In this document: positions 53,979 through 63,155 of the stretch, piece after piece | Layout: each line of letters begins with the position of its first letter | Numbering within the stretch: the stretch's first letter is position 1 | Origin: Bradyrhizobium centrolobii | GTDB taxonomy: Bacteria; Pseudomonadota; Alphaproteobacteria; Rhizobiales; Xanthobacteraceae | Direction: 5' to 3' | Length of the DNA: 63,155 nucleotides | NCBI RefSeq assembly: GCF_001641635.1 | Contig: NZ_LUUB01000041.1 | Coordinates: forward strand, 1 to 63,155 | The notes under the pieces: model-generated | Database searches by the model: none | The model's input: the letters and a program-made list of their open reading frames with translations, nothing else | What the model was told of the DNA's origin: nothing | Program-made: the position numbers and the translations under genes

Positions 53979-55769
53979 ATGCTGGATAAAGAACTGCGTT
54001 CGATGATCGGCAAAGTGAAGGACGGGCGGATGGATCGCCGCGCCTTCATCCAGCGCCTGGCCGCCGTCGGCCTCGCCGCACCCCTGGCCAACCAGATCCT
54101 CGCCCTTGGCGGCGTCGCCATGGCGGAAGGCGCCTCGACCTACAAGCCGACCAAGCGCGGCGGCGGCGGCGCGCTGAAGCTGCTGTGGTGGCAAGGCCCG
54201 ACCCTGCTCAATCCGCATTTCGCCACCGGCACCAAGGACCAGGACGGCTCGCGCCTCTTCTATGAGCCGCTCGCCTGTTGGGATCCGGACGGCAACATGA
54301 AGCTGGTGCTGGCGGCCGAAATCCCCTCGATTCAAAACGGCCTGCTCGCCGCCGACGGCAGGTCGGTGACCTGGAAGCTCAAGCCCGGCGTCAAATGGCA
54401 TGACGGCAAGCCGTTCACCGCCGACGACGTCGTGTTCAACTGGGAATACGCCAAGGATCCGGCGACCTCCGCGCTGACGATCGCGACGCACCGCGACATC
54501 ACGGTCGAGAAAGTGGATGACCTCACGGTCCGCATCCTCTTCAACAAGCCGACGCCGTTCTGGGCCGACGCCTTTGTCGGGGCTCCCAACACCATCATCC
54601 CCAAACATCTGTTCGCAGACTACAGAGGGTCCAAATCGCGGGAGGCGCCGACCAACCTCTCGCCGGTCGGCACCGGCCCCTACAAGTTCGTCGAGTTCAA
54701 GCCGGGCGATCTCGTCCGTGGTCAGCTCAATCCCGATTACCACATGCCGAACCGTCCCTATTTCGACACGGTCGAGATGAAGGGCGGCGGCGACGCGGTC
54801 TCGGCCGCGCGTGCCGTGATCCAGACCGGCGAATATGATTTCGGCTGGAACATCCAGGTCGAGGACGACGTCCTTTTGCGCCTGGAGAAGGGCGGCAAGG
54901 GCAAGACGGTCTACGCAGTCGGCGGCGACACAGAATTCATCGCGCTCAACTTCACCGATCCCAACACCGAGGTCGACGGTGAGCGCTCCTCGATGAAGAC
55001 CAAGCACCCGCTGTTCTCCGATCCTGCGGTGCGCAAGGCTCTGTCGCTGCTGGTCGATCGCGAGTCGGTGAAGAAGGCGATCTACGGCCGTGCCGGCCGC
55101 ACCACCGCCAACTTCCTCAACGGCCCGGAAAAATTCGTCTCCAAGAACACCTCCTGGGAGTTCAGCGTCGAGAAGGCCTCGAAGATCCTGGATGACGCAG
55201 GCTGGAAGCCCGGCGCCGACGGCATTCGCGAGAAGGATGGCAAAAAGCTCAAGCTCGTCTACCAGACCTCGATCAACGGCCCGCGCCAGAAGACCCAGGC
55301 GATCGTCAAGCAGGCCTGCCAGAAGGCCGGCATCGATGTCGAACTGAAGTCGGTCGTGGCGTCCGTGTTCTTCTCCTCCGACGTCGCCAATCCCGATACC
55401 TATGCGCATTTCTACGCCGACCTCGAGATGTTCCAGATTCCGCTGAGCCAGCCGGATCCGTCTCAGCATATGCGCCGCTATATGTCGGCCAACGTCGCCA
55501 CGAAGGAGAACAAGTGGCAGGGCACGAACTTCCCGCGCTGGGTCAACAAGGAATACGACGCGACGATCGAAGCCGCGGAAGGTGAGATGGATCCGGTCAA
55601 GCGCGCCGCCCTCTACATCAAGGCCAACGACCTGATGTACCAGGACATGGTGTTCATCCCGGTGCAGCATCGCCTGAAGGTGGAGGCGGCCGCCAACAAT
55701 CTGCGTCCTATCATCAGTGGCTGGGCCAACGAAACCGACAACCTGTTCGACTGGTACCGCGAGGAATGA
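53979..55769 (+). CDS. Peptide ABC transporter substrate-binding protein
   Basis: A 596-residue SBP_bac_5 family periplasmic protein. A twin-arginine-like leader (MDRRAFIQRLAAVGLAAPLA) is followed by the mature domain with WKLKPGVKWHDGKPFTADDVVF and VRKALSLLVDRESVKKAIYG, both typical of Dpp/Opp binding proteins. ATG 53979 follows GGGGGACAACC. First gene of a five-gene transporter operon. Confidence 0.92.
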   Translation: MLDKELRSMIGKVKDGRMDRRAFIQRLAAVGLAAPLANQILALGGVAMAEGASTYKPTKRGGGGALKLLWWQGPTLLNPHFATGTKDQDGSRLFYEPLACWDPDGNMKLVLAAEIPSIQNGLLAADGRSVTWKLKPGVKWHDGKPFTADDVVFNWEYAKDPATSALTIATHRDITVEKVDDLTVRILFNKPTPFWADAFVGAPNTIIPKHLFADYRGSKSREAPTNLSPVGTGPYKFVEFKPGDLVRGQLNPDYHMPNRPYFDTVEMKGGGDAVSAARAVIQTGEYDFGWNIQVEDDVLLRLEKGGKGKTVYAVGGDTEFIALNFTDPNTEVDGERSSMKTKHPLFSDPAVRKALSLLVDRESVKKAIYGRAGRTTANFLNGPEKFVSKNTSWEFSVEKASKILDDAGWKPGADGIREKDGKKLKLVYQTSINGPRQKTQAIVKQACQKAGIDVELKSVVASVFFSSDVANPDTYAHFYADLEMFQIPLSQPDPSQHMRRYMSANVATKENKWQGTNFPRWVNKEYDATIEAAEGEMDPVKRAALYIKANDLMYQDMVFIPVQHRLKVEAAANNLRPIISGWANETDNLFDWYREE

Positions 55770-55799
55770 TCCCCCAGCTCTAGACGGGGTCCTTGCCTC

Positions 55800-56759
55800 A
55801 TGAGTCAGTACGTCCTGCGTCGTCTCCTGATCGCGATTCCGAGCCTGCTCGGAATCTCAGTCGTCCTGTTTGTCGTGCTGGCGCTCGCGCCCGGCGATCC
55901 CTTCGCGGAACTGGCGACCAATCCGAACGTACCGCCCGAAGTGCAGGCCGCACTTCGGGCCAAGTTCGGCCTCGACGATCCGATCTACCTCCGTTACCTG
56001 CACTGGCTCAATGCCATGCTGCACGGTGACTGGGGTTTCTCCTTCGTCAGCAGGATGAACGTCGACACGCTGATCCTCCAGCGTCTGCCGGCCACGCTCT
56101 ATGTGATCGGTTCGGCGCAGATCCTGGCGCTCCTGATCGCGATTCCCGTCGGCGTCTATGCCGCGACGAAGCCCTATTCGCTGTTCGACCAGATCGCGAA
56201 CACGCTCGCCTTCATCGGCTTCTCACTGCCGACCTTCTTTACCGGTCTCTTGTTCATCCTGATCTTCTCGGTAACGCTGGACTGGCTGCCCTTCGTCTAT
56301 TCGACCGACATCAAGGCGACCGGCATCCGCTGGGTGCTCGAGATGATCCGGCAGGCGATCATGCCGGTGGCGGTGCTCGGCCTGTTCCAGGCCGCGTCGA
56401 TGACCCGCTTCGTGCGCTCGGCGATGCTGGACGTGATCCGTCTCGACTATGTCACCACGGCGCGAGCCAAAGGCCTTGGACAGGCCAAGGTCATCGTCAA
56501 GCATGTGATGCGCAACGCCATGATCCCGGTCGTTACGCTGATTGCGCTGCAAATGCCCGCGGTGTTCGGCGGCGCCATCGTCACCGAGCAGATCTTCCGC
56601 ATCCCCGGCATCGGCTCGCTGCTGATCTCCTCCATCCTTTCCAACGACACGCCGGTGGTGATGGCCGTCACCTTCGTCTTCGCGTGCCTCGTGGTGCTGT
56701 TCAATCTCATCGCGGACGTCCTGTATGGCTGGCTTGACCCTCGCATCTCCCTCCGCTGA
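55800..56759 (+). CDS. Peptide ABC permease (DppB type)
   Basis: A 319-residue permease with six hydrophobic segments. The N-terminus MSQYVLRRLLIAIPSLLGISVVLF and the EAA loop TTARAKGLGQAKVIVKHVMRNAMIP are diagnostic. It starts 30 bases after the binding-protein gene and overlaps the next permease by 35 bases. Confidence 0.94.
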   Translation: MSQYVLRRLLIAIPSLLGISVVLFVVLALAPGDPFAELATNPNVPPEVQAALRAKFGLDDPIYLRYLHWLNAMLHGDWGFSFVSRMNVDTLILQRLPATLYVIGSAQILALLIAIPVGVYAATKPYSLFDQIANTLAFIGFSLPTFFTGLLFILIFSVTLDWLPFVYSTDIKATGIRWVLEMIRQAIMPVAVLGLFQAASMTRFVRSAMLDVIRLDYVTTARAKGLGQAKVIVKHVMRNAMIPVVTLIALQMPAVFGGAIVTEQIFRIPGIGSLLISSILSNDTPVVMAVTFVFACLVVLFNLIADVLYGWLDPRISLR

Positions 56760-57642
56760 GCGGCGCACCTACTCGCCCTGGCGCGAGACGTGGCGGCGCT
56801 ACAGCCGCCACAGGCTCGCCGTGGTCAGCGCCTTCCTTCTCCTCATCCTGGTTCTCGCCGTGGTGATCGGGCCCTTCGTGTGGCGTGTGAAGATCAATGA
56901 CATCGACATCGCCGCGGGCCTCCAGGGGCCCTCGCTCGCCCATCCCTTCGGCACCGACGATCTCGGCCAGGACATTCTGGCGCGCATGATCTATGGCGGG
57001 CGCATCTCGCTCGCGGTCGGACTCGCCGCGATGCTGGTCTCGGTCTTCATCGGCACGCTGATCGGCGCGCTGGCCGGCATGTCGCGGGGTGCGCTCGGGC
57101 ACGGATTGATGTGGCTCACCGACCTCTTCCTGTCGTTGCCGCAACTGCCGCTGCTGCTGCTGCTGATCTATCTCTTCCGCGACGGGCTGAAGCAGATGTT
57201 TGGCCCCGAAGGTGGCATCTTCATCCTGATCGTGCTCGTGATCGGGGGCTTGCGCTGGATGCCGGTGGCGCGCCTCGTCCGCGCGCAGTTCCTGTCGATT
57301 CGCGAAAAGGAGTTTGTCGAGGCCGCGCGCGCGCTGGGTGCAAGTCCGGTGCGGCAGGTGGTGCGCCACATCCTGCCCAATGCGCTCGGACCGGTCATCA
57401 TCGCCGGCACCATCGACGTCGCCGCCGCCATCATCGCGGAATCGACGCTGTCCTTCCTCGGCCTCGGCTTCCCGCCGGATACCCCGACCTGGGGACGTCT
57501 CTTGTTCGACGCCAAGGACTTTCTCGACATCGGCCCGCACTGGGCGCTGTTTCCGGGTGGTGCGATCTTCATCGCGGTGGTCGCCATCAACTTCATCGGC
57601 GACGGCCTGCGTGACGCGCTCGATGCGCGACGGGTGATCTGA
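56725..57642 (+). CDS. Peptide ABC permease (DppC type)
   Basis: A 305-residue partner permease. The N-terminus carries the family's RRYSRHRLAVVSAFLLLILVL, then HPFGTDDLGQDILARMIYGGRISL and the EAA loop EAARALGASPVRQVVRHILPN. ATG 56725 overlaps the upstream gene. The stop shares a base with the next start. Confidence 0.94.
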   Translation: MAGLTLASPSAERRTYSPWRETWRRYSRHRLAVVSAFLLLILVLAVVIGPFVWRVKINDIDIAAGLQGPSLAHPFGTDDLGQDILARMIYGGRISLAVGLAAMLVSVFIGTLIGALAGMSRGALGHGLMWLTDLFLSLPQLPLLLLLIYLFRDGLKQMFGPEGGIFILIVLVIGGLRWMPVARLVRAQFLSIREKEFVEAARALGASPVRQVVRHILPNALGPVIIAGTIDVAAAIIAESTLSFLGLGFPPDTPTWGRLLFDAKDFLDIGPHWALFPGGAIFIAVVAINFIGDGLRDALDARRVI

Positions 57643-58622
57643 TGGCGCCGCTGCTCGAGATCAAAGGGCTCAAGACCCACTTCTCCACCGACGACGGCAT
57701 TTTGCAGGCCGTCGACGGCGTCGACATCTCCATCAACAGAGGCGAGACGCTCTGCGTCGTCGGCGAATCCGGCTGCGGCAAGACCGTGACCGCGATGTCG
57801 ATCCTGAAGCTGATCGCGATGCCGCCGGGCCGCATCGCGGCGGGCGAGATCATCTTCGAGGGCCGCGATCTCGTGCCGCTGACGAGCAACCAGCTCGACG
57901 AGATCCGCGCCAAGGAGATCGGCTTTATCTTCCAGGAGCCGATGACCTCGCTCAATCCTGTGCTCACGATCGGCGAGCAGATCGCCGAAAGCCTGCGCCG
58001 GCATGAAGCCGTAACCAAGAAGCAGGCGCTCGAGCGCACCATTGAGATGCTGAAGCTGGTGCAGATCCCGAACGCCGAAGGCCGTGTGCACCATTATCCG
58101 CACCAGTTCTCCGGTGGCATGCGCCAGCGCGTGATGATCGCGATGGCGCTTGCCTGCAAGCCCAAGCTCGTCATCGCCGACGAGCCGACCACGGCACTCG
58201 ACGTCACCATCCAGGCCCAGATCCTCGACCTCCTGCAGGACATGAAGGAGCGCTTCGGCATGGCGGTGATGCTGATCACCCATGCCATGGGCGTCGTCGC
58301 CGAGACCGCGCAGCGCGTCGTCGTGATGTATGCCGGCAAGGTCGTGGAAGAGGCGCCCGTCGACGATCTCTTCGGCGATCCGCGCCATCCCTACACCCAG
58401 GGCCTGATCCGTTCGATTCCACGCATCGATCTCGATAGCGAGCACAAGACGCGGCTGGAGGCGATCGGCGGCTCGGTGCCGATCCTGATCAATCCGCCGG
58501 TCGGTTGCCGTTTTGCCCCACGTTGCCGCTTTGCCATGAGCATCTGCACCGAGAAGGAGCCTCGGCTGCGCGAGATTGCGCCCGGCCACCGCATGGCCTG
58601 TCATCTGGGAGACGCGTCATGA
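57642..58622 (+). CDS. Peptide ABC ATPase (DppD type)
   Basis: A 326-residue ATPase. Walker A GESGCGKT, signature [12 protein letters not shown], Walker [13 protein letters not shown], and the C-terminal oligopeptide-transporter extension with a Cys cluster ([20 protein letters not shown]) probably binding an Fe-S cluster as in Dpp/Opp ATPases. Confidence 0.94.
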   Translation: MAPLLEIKGLKTHFSTDDGILQAVDGVDISINRGETLCVVGESGCGKTVTAMSILKLIAMPPGRIAAGEIIFEGRDLVPLTSNQLDEIRAKEIGFIFQEPMTSLNPVLTIGEQIAESLRRHEAVTKKQALERTIEMLKLVQIPNAEGRVHHYPHQFSGGMRQRVMIAMALACKPKLVIADEPTTALDVTIQAQILDLLQDMKERFGMAVMLITHAMGVVAETAQRVVVMYAGKVVEEAPVDDLFGDPRHPYTQGLIRSIPRIDLDSEHKTRLEAIGGSVPILINPPVGCRFAPRCRFAMSICTEKEPRLREIAPGHRMACHLGDAS

Positions 58623-59587
58623 GCGAGCCCTTGCTCCGCGTCTCCGGCCTGAAGAAGCACTTTCCCGTGCTCGGCGGCCTGTTGTCGCGCCAGGTCGGCA
58701 GCGTCTATGCTGTCGACGGCGTGTCGTTCTCGGTCAATCGCGGCGAGACGCTCGGCCTCGTCGGCGAGTCCGGCTGCGGCAAGTCCACCACGGGGCGCTG
58801 CGTGCTGCGCCTGATCGAGCCGACGGACGGCGAGGTCGTGTTCGACGGCCAGGACGTGCGCAAACTCGGCGGCAACGATCTTCGCGCGATGCGGCGGAAC
58901 ATGCAGCTCGTGTTCCAGGACCCGTTCGCCTCGCTCAATCCGCGCATGACGGTCGGCGCCATCCTCGGCGAAGCCTTCACCATCCATAATCTGGCGTCTT
59001 CGGCGAGGGAGCGGGAAGAGCGCGTCGCGGGCCTCTTGGTCAAGGTCGGGCTGAAGGCCGAGCACATGCGCCGCTATCCGCATGAGTTCTCCGGCGGCCA
59101 GCGCCAGCGCATCGTGATCGCGCGTGCGCTCGCGGTCGAACCGAAACTGATCGTCTGCGACGAGCCGGTCTCCGCGCTCGACGTCTCGATCCAGGCGCAG
59201 GTCATCAACCTCCTGGAAGACCTCCAGGCCGAGCTGAACCTCACGTACCTCTTCGTCGCGCACGATCTCTCGGTCGTCGAGCACATCTCCGACCGCGTTG
59301 CCGTGATGTATCTCGGCCGCATCGTCGAAATTGCGAAGGCGAGCGACCTCTACCGCAATCCGCAGCATCCCTATACCCGGGCACTGCTCTCCGCCGTGCC
59401 GGTGCCGGATCCGAAATTCAAGCGTAACCGCATTCGCCTCAAGGGCGACGTGCCGAGCCCGATGAAGCCGCCGAAGGGCTGCCACTTCCACACCCGTTGC
59501 CCGATCGCCCAGCCGCGCTGCTCGGAGAGCGCGCCGGAGCTGAAGGAGGGCGCGGGCGGTCACGCCGTGGCGTGTCATCTGGCTTGA
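58619..59587 (+). CDS. Peptide ABC ATPase (DppF type)
   Basis: A 322-residue second ATPase. Walker [10 protein letters not shown], signature [12 protein letters not shown], Walker [13 protein letters not shown], and the C-terminal Cys cluster ([21 protein letters not shown]). ATG 58619 overlaps the preceding stop by four bases. It ends the operon. Confidence 0.94.
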   Translation: MSEPLLRVSGLKKHFPVLGGLLSRQVGSVYAVDGVSFSVNRGETLGLVGESGCGKSTTGRCVLRLIEPTDGEVVFDGQDVRKLGGNDLRAMRRNMQLVFQDPFASLNPRMTVGAILGEAFTIHNLASSAREREERVAGLLVKVGLKAEHMRRYPHEFSGGQRQRIVIARALAVEPKLIVCDEPVSALDVSIQAQVINLLEDLQAELNLTYLFVAHDLSVVEHISDRVAVMYLGRIVEIAKASDLYRNPQHPYTRALLSAVPVPDPKFKRNRIRLKGDVPSPMKPPKGCHFHTRCPIAQPRCSESAPELKEGAGGHAVACHLA

Positions 59588-59653
59588 GGCGCGTGCCGCG
59601 CACGTGAGAAGAGGGCCTGATCCCAAACGGATCGGTCCGGAAACGGGGGAGCA

Positions 59654-60916
59654 ATGAGCCAGATCGAGGGCGTTAGCCTAGCTGGCGCCGACACGCAGCT
59701 GTCGGCGGTTCGTGCTGGGGATGCCGATACCGCGGCACGCCGGGCGCTGTGGGGATCGGCGCTGGGCTACGCCATGGATGGGTTCGACCTTCTCATCCTC
59801 GGCTTCATGCTGACGGCGATCTCGAAGGATCTGCATCTCACGCAGCCCCAGGCGGCCTCGCTGGTGACGGGGACTCTGGTCGGCGCGGTCGTCGGTGGCT
59901 TCATCTTCGGCATGCTGTCGGACCGGCTCGGCCGGGTCCGCGTCCTGACCTGGAGCATTGTCCTGTTCGCGGTCTTCACCGGACTCTGCGCGCTGGCGCA
60001 GGGCTATTGGGACCTGCTGACCTACCGGGCCATCGCCGGCGTAGGTCTCGGCGGTGAATTCGGCATTGGCATGGCGCTGGTGGCGGAGGCCTGGCCTCCC
60101 GCGAAGCGCGCACGGGCGACGTCCTATGTCGGGCTCGGCTGGCAGTTCGGCGTGCTCACGGCGGCGCTGGTGACGCCGATCCTGCTGCCTCTCATCGGCT
60201 GGCGCGGAATGTTCGCACTCGGCGTGTTTCCGGCCGTGGTCGCCTATGTGATCCGGCGCAAGCTGCACGAGCCTGATGTCTTCATGGCGCACAAGGCGAA
60301 GACGGCGGATGCCGGCTCTTCGCTCCGCGCGCTGGTGGCTGACAGAGAGACGACCAGGATCAGCCTCGGGGTGATCATCCTCTGCTCGGTGCAGAATTTC
60401 GGTTACTACGGCATCATGATCTGGCTGCCGAATTATCTCTCGACGCGGTTCGGCTATGGCCTCACCCAATCGGCGGTGTGGACCGCCGTCACCATTGCCG
60501 GCATGGCGCTCGGCATCTTCCTGTTCGGTCACGCTGCCGACCGTTTCGGCCGCCGCCCCGCGTTCCTGACCTACATGCTGGGCGCGGCCATCATGGTGCT
60601 GGTCTATTCGCAGCTGACGGGCGCGACGGCGTTGTTGATCGGCGGTGCCGTGATGGGCTTCTTCGTCAACGGCATGCTCGGCGGCTATGGCGCGCTGATG
60701 AGCGAGCTCTATCCGACCGCGGCGCGCGCCACCGCGCAAAACGTGTTCTTCAATATCGGCCGCGCGGTCGCCGGCTTCGGTCCGCTGGTGGTCGGCATCG
60801 TCAGCGCAGCTTACGGCTTCCCCACTGCGATCGCCGGTCTCGCGCTGCTCTATATTCTCGATATCGTGGCGCTGCTCGCGCTGATCCCAGAGCGACGCGG
60901 CGCGGATCTCGTCTGA
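59654..60916 (+). CDS. MFS transporter, aromatic acid:H+ symporter type
   Basis: A 420-residue, 12-helix carrier. YAMDGFDLLILGFML in helix 1 and the GMLSDRLGRVRVL loop with its duplicate GHAADRFGRRPAFL between helices 8 and 9 place it in the AAHS/sialic-acid group of the MFS. It probably imports an organic acid. GGGGGAGCA precedes the start. Confidence 0.88.
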   Translation: MSQIEGVSLAGADTQLSAVRAGDADTAARRALWGSALGYAMDGFDLLILGFMLTAISKDLHLTQPQAASLVTGTLVGAVVGGFIFGMLSDRLGRVRVLTWSIVLFAVFTGLCALAQGYWDLLTYRAIAGVGLGGEFGIGMALVAEAWPPAKRARATSYVGLGWQFGVLTAALVTPILLPLIGWRGMFALGVFPAVVAYVIRRKLHEPDVFMAHKAKTADAGSSLRALVADRETTRISLGVIILCSVQNFGYYGIMIWLPNYLSTRFGYGLTQSAVWTAVTIAGMALGIFLFGHAADRFGRRPAFLTYMLGAAIMVLVYSQLTGATALLIGGAVMGFFVNGMLGGYGALMSELYPTAARATAQNVFFNIGRAVAGFGPLVVGIVSAAYGFPTAIAGLALLYILDIVALLALIPERRGADLV

Positions 60917-60959
60917 TCGAGTAGCGCGTTTGCTGTCCGCCGAGCGCAGCGTCACATGG

Positions 60960-61985
60960 CTATGATGTGCGGCGGCCGGCCAGTTGATGCAGCACCGTGT
61001 CGATGGCCGGGACCGCTCCGGTTTCGCGAAGCCATGTGTCGGCCAGCTCCCTCAACTCGCCCGGCGTCAGGCCGAATTTGCGGCGGAATGCGCGGATGAA
61101 GGTGGAGTCGCTGCTGAACCGCATGTTGACGGCGAGGTCGATCAGGCGCTTGTCCTGTGCTGCCGGGGATATCAGTCGCCGGAAGGCAAGATTGAGCCGC
61201 TGCTCCCTCACGTAATGCGCAAGCCCGCCATCCGCCTCGAACAGCCGATAGAGGGTCGCGCGCGAGATCTGGAAGTGGCGGCACAGCTCGTCCGCGGCGA
61301 GCGCATCGGTCTCGAGATTGTCCGCGATGCGGCGCTTGATCATCGCGAGGTAAAGATGCCGCTCGGCCCGCTCGACGCCCGCCGCAATATCGGCCGTGCC
61401 GCCGGCGGCCGCGGCGACGATGTCGGCGATCGCCTCGATCGTAGCCTCGGCACTACCGGTCTCGCCAAGCGCCGCGTAGTGGCTGGCGAGCACGCGCGCG
61501 CGAGGGTGGTCTGCCGGCAGCAAGGTTGCCGTCGCCGAATCCGGATGTGCAAGCCGCGGCGCCAGCATGGCGCGTTGCAGGATGATCGTCATCAGATGGG
61601 TGCGGCCGCCGCCGGCGCGCAGCATCGTCCGGTTTGGTTGCGCCATGTCGATCAGAACGATGTCGCCGGGCCGCAGCGTCACTTCGTGCCGGCCGGAGCT
61701 GAATCGCATCTCGCCTTCGACACAGAGGGTGATCTGAAAGTGATCCATCGCGCCGCGGGCAACGTGCGCGGGTGTCCGGTCATATTCCAGATCGCTGGCG
61801 CGCGTGTCGACCCGCAAGGCGTTGCCGATCATCATCGCCACGGTGGTGACATGAAAGTCGTCCTCCGCGGTGAGCGGAATGACGTCGCAGATGTCGGTCG
61901 TCGTTGCGCGCAACCGCGCGAGCGCGTTCACCCCGCGCCCAGGGTCGTCCACCAGCGTGCTCTCGTTCAAGGCCGTCCCGTCCAC
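60960..61985 (-). CDS. AraC-family regulator
   Basis: About 341 residues from GTG 61985. The N-terminal effector domain (MDHFQITLCVEGEMRFSSGRHEVTLRPGDIVLIDM) is of the AraC-binding-2/FeaR type. The C-terminal double helix-turn-helix is ADELCRHFQISRATLYRLFEADGG and DLAVNMRFSSDSTFIRAFRRKFGLTPGELRE. The frame is open to ATG 62246, but residues upstream of 61985 look like translated intergenic sequence; GGGGTGAT precedes the GTG. It is convergent with the MFS gene. Confidence 0.83.
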   Translation of the reverse strand: MDGTALNESTLVDDPGRGVNALARLRATTTDICDVIPLTAEDDFHVTTVAMMIGNALRVDTRASDLEYDRTPAHVARGAMDHFQITLCVEGEMRFSSGRHEVTLRPGDIVLIDMAQPNRTMLRAGGGRTHLMTIILQRAMLAPRLAHPDSATATLLPADHPRARVLASHYAALGETGSAEATIEAIADIVAAAAGGTADIAAGVERAERHLYLAMIKRRIADNLETDALAADELCRHFQISRATLYRLFEADGGLAHYVREQRLNLAFRRLISPAAQDKRLIDLAVNMRFSSDSTFIRAFRRKFGLTPGELRELADTWLRETGAVPAIDTVLHQLAGRRTS

Positions 61986-62288
61986 ATCACCCCACGAGGC
62001 AGGACCGCATCGACACGATATCCGAAGACCGGCGGCACACCAACATCGCCACGGCATGTAGTAGCCATTCGAAAATCCGTGTGCAAGCGACGTCGCGCAA
62101 AAGCCACGCGACGCGGCTCGGCGCGTGCCATTCGCGGCGATGTGCCGTGTGTGCATCAGTGAACGCCGAAATCCTTGGCTGAGACTCCGGGCACATTGCG
62201 CGGGCGGCCGGTCTGCTAACGACTTCTCGAAATCCCTTGCGTTCATCGCGCGATCGTTCGCGGCAAGGTTTGCGTCCCGAGGCTCTTC
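61986..62288. other. Divergent promoter region
   Basis: About 300 bases between the AraC start and the start of the glycine-rich protein. No gene is supported. It should hold both promoters; I could not pick out clear -35/-10 boxes. Confidence 0.35.
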
Positions 62289-63155
62289 ATGACAACCAGA
62301 TTACGTCCGCCGCCGTGCCTGTCGATTGGGCGGACGAGCTCACTGCTCGCTGCTGGCCGGCGTTCGGCACTTGCTGGCGTTGCCGTCATGGCAACTGCGC
62401 TTGGCCTGCCCGGTCAGGTGCACGGGGCGACGCTCGTCGTGACGTCCACGGCTGACAGCGGGGCCGGCAGCCTGCGCGCGGCCATCACCAGCGCCGCGAG
62501 CGGCGATACCATCCTGTTCCAGGTCAGCGGCACCATCACGCTCCAGAGCGAGCTGCCGATCATCACCAAGAACATCACCATCGACGGCAACAACAACAAC
62601 CCGACCATCAGCGGGGCCGCCACCTATCGGCCGTTCTTCATCGGCGACGCCGGCACCACCGGCTCAACCTATTCCGTGACCTTGAAGAATCTCACCATCG
62701 CCAACGGGGTGGCGCAGGGCGGAAGCGGTCTGGGCTCCGGCGCCGGTGCCGGGCTTGGCGGCGCGGTCTTCGTCTCCAGCAACGGCGCGCTGACCTTGTC
62801 GAACGTCGCCGTCTCGAACACGCGGGCCAACGGCGGTAGCGTCGTGGACAATATCGGAGAGGTGAGCGGCGGCGGCGGCATGGGCGGCAAGTCGTACCCT
62901 CTTACCCCGACTGGAGGCGGCGGACTGTTCGTTGGCTCTGACGCGCCGGGCTCGGGTGACGGCGGCGGCCCCCATGGCGGTGCGGGTAACAATGTCACCA
63001 ATGGGCCGGCAACGGGCGGTGCCGGAGGCTTTGCCAGCGGTGGTGGCGGAGCCTCATCGAACGGAGGGCCTGTGGCCGGAGGCGCGGGCGGATTTGGTGG
63101 CGGCGGTGGTGGCGCCAATGCGGGTGGAGCAACCACGGGCGGATCGGGCGGCTAT
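62289..63155 (+). CDS. Secreted glycine-rich beta-helix protein (partial)
   Basis: The first 289 residues of a larger protein cut by the window end. ATG 62289 opens a long signal peptide (RRSALAGVAVMATALGLPGQVHG-ATLVV). After it comes a parallel beta-helix-like repeat (VTSTADSGAGSLRAAIT, ITLQSELPIITKNITIDGNN, VTLKNLTIANG), as in choice-of-anchor and autotransporter passenger proteins. From ~residue 195 the sequence is dominated by Gly (GGGG, GGAGG, GGSGG) with Asn, Ala and Ser. It is probably surface-exposed or secreted; an autotransporter or adhesin is likely, but the C-terminus is not visible. Confidence 0.82.
   Translation, partial: MTTRLRPPPCLSIGRTSSLLAAGRRSALAGVAVMATALGLPGQVHGATLVVTSTADSGAGSLRAAITSAASGDTILFQVSGTITLQSELPIITKNITIDGNNNNPTISGAATYRPFFIGDAGTTGSTYSVTLKNLTIANGVAQGGSGLGSGAGAGLGGAVFVSSNGALTLSNVAVSNTRANGGSVVDNIGEVSGGGGMGGKSYPLTPTGGGGLFVGSDAPGSGDGGGPHGGAGNNVTNGPATGGAGGFASGGGGASSNGGPVAGGAGGFGGGGGGANAGGATTGGSGGY

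Noticed and set aside
1..63155. CRISPR arrays, rRNA genes, insertion-sequence transposases
   Set aside because: No regularly spaced repeats, no rRNA sequence and no transposase-like protein were recognised anywhere in the window.

Overview
The window looks like a Bradyrhizobium-type alphaproteobacterial chromosome carrying one end of an integrative and conjugative element (ICE). The grounds are the gene families, a trb operon order typical of Rhizobiales ICEs, GC-rich coding on the right, and a tRNA-Leu junction. The ICE runs from before base 1 to about base 44,067. A tyrosine integrase next to the 3' end of tRNA-Leu(CAA) marks its right end. Everything right of the tRNA reads as GC-rich core chromosome.

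ICE transfer module (1-21,306). A group II intron with its maturase occupies about 1-2,560 on the minus strand. It is followed on the plus strand by a DUF3363/VirD2-like relaxase, the coupling protein TraG/VirD4, a small ribbon-helix-helix (CopG-type) protein, and an unusual fusion of a second ribbon-helix-helix domain to a 12-helix MFS transporter. The mating-pair-formation operon trbB-C-D-E-J-K-L-F-G-I follows, mostly with overlapping stops and starts, then a DUF2274 protein and a convergent LysR regulator.

ICE cargo (21,741-42,274). After three stacked stem-loops comes a catabolic island for a small acid handled as a CoA ester. It encodes a crotonyl-CoA carboxylase/reductase-like enzyme, two crotonases, an acyl-CoA ligase, a FadR/GntR regulator, an iron alcohol dehydrogenase, a (methyl)malonate-semialdehyde dehydrogenase, a 3-hydroxyisobutyryl-CoA hydrolase, a complete Liv-type ABC importer, two AraC regulators, a MaoC-like hot-dog protein, a class III CoA-transferase and a methylmalonyl-CoA mutase. 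The best reading is an acrylate/3-hydroxypropionate or methacrylate/3-hydroxyisobutyrate pathway. One branch would hydrate, hydrolyse and oxidise the enoyl-CoA to acetyl- or propionyl-CoA. The other would reduce it and enter central metabolism through the mutase. A 19-bp perfect inverted repeat beside the GntR gene recurs with two mismatches at the promoter of the reductase gene, so both halves of the island are probably under one regulator.

Chromosome (44,064-63,155). This holds tRNA-Leu, dsbB, an AbrB-family membrane protein, two small secreted proteins (one PsiF-like), a TetR regulator with two palindromic sites facing two thioesterases, a DsbA-like oxidoreductase, an esterase, an HtrA-like protein that has lost its catalytic triad, an M20 amidohydrolase, a complete Dpp/Opp-type peptide ABC transporter, an AAHS-type MFS transporter, an AraC regulator, and the start of a glycine-rich secreted protein cut by the window end.

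All assignments come from reading motifs and gene order. No database search was run.
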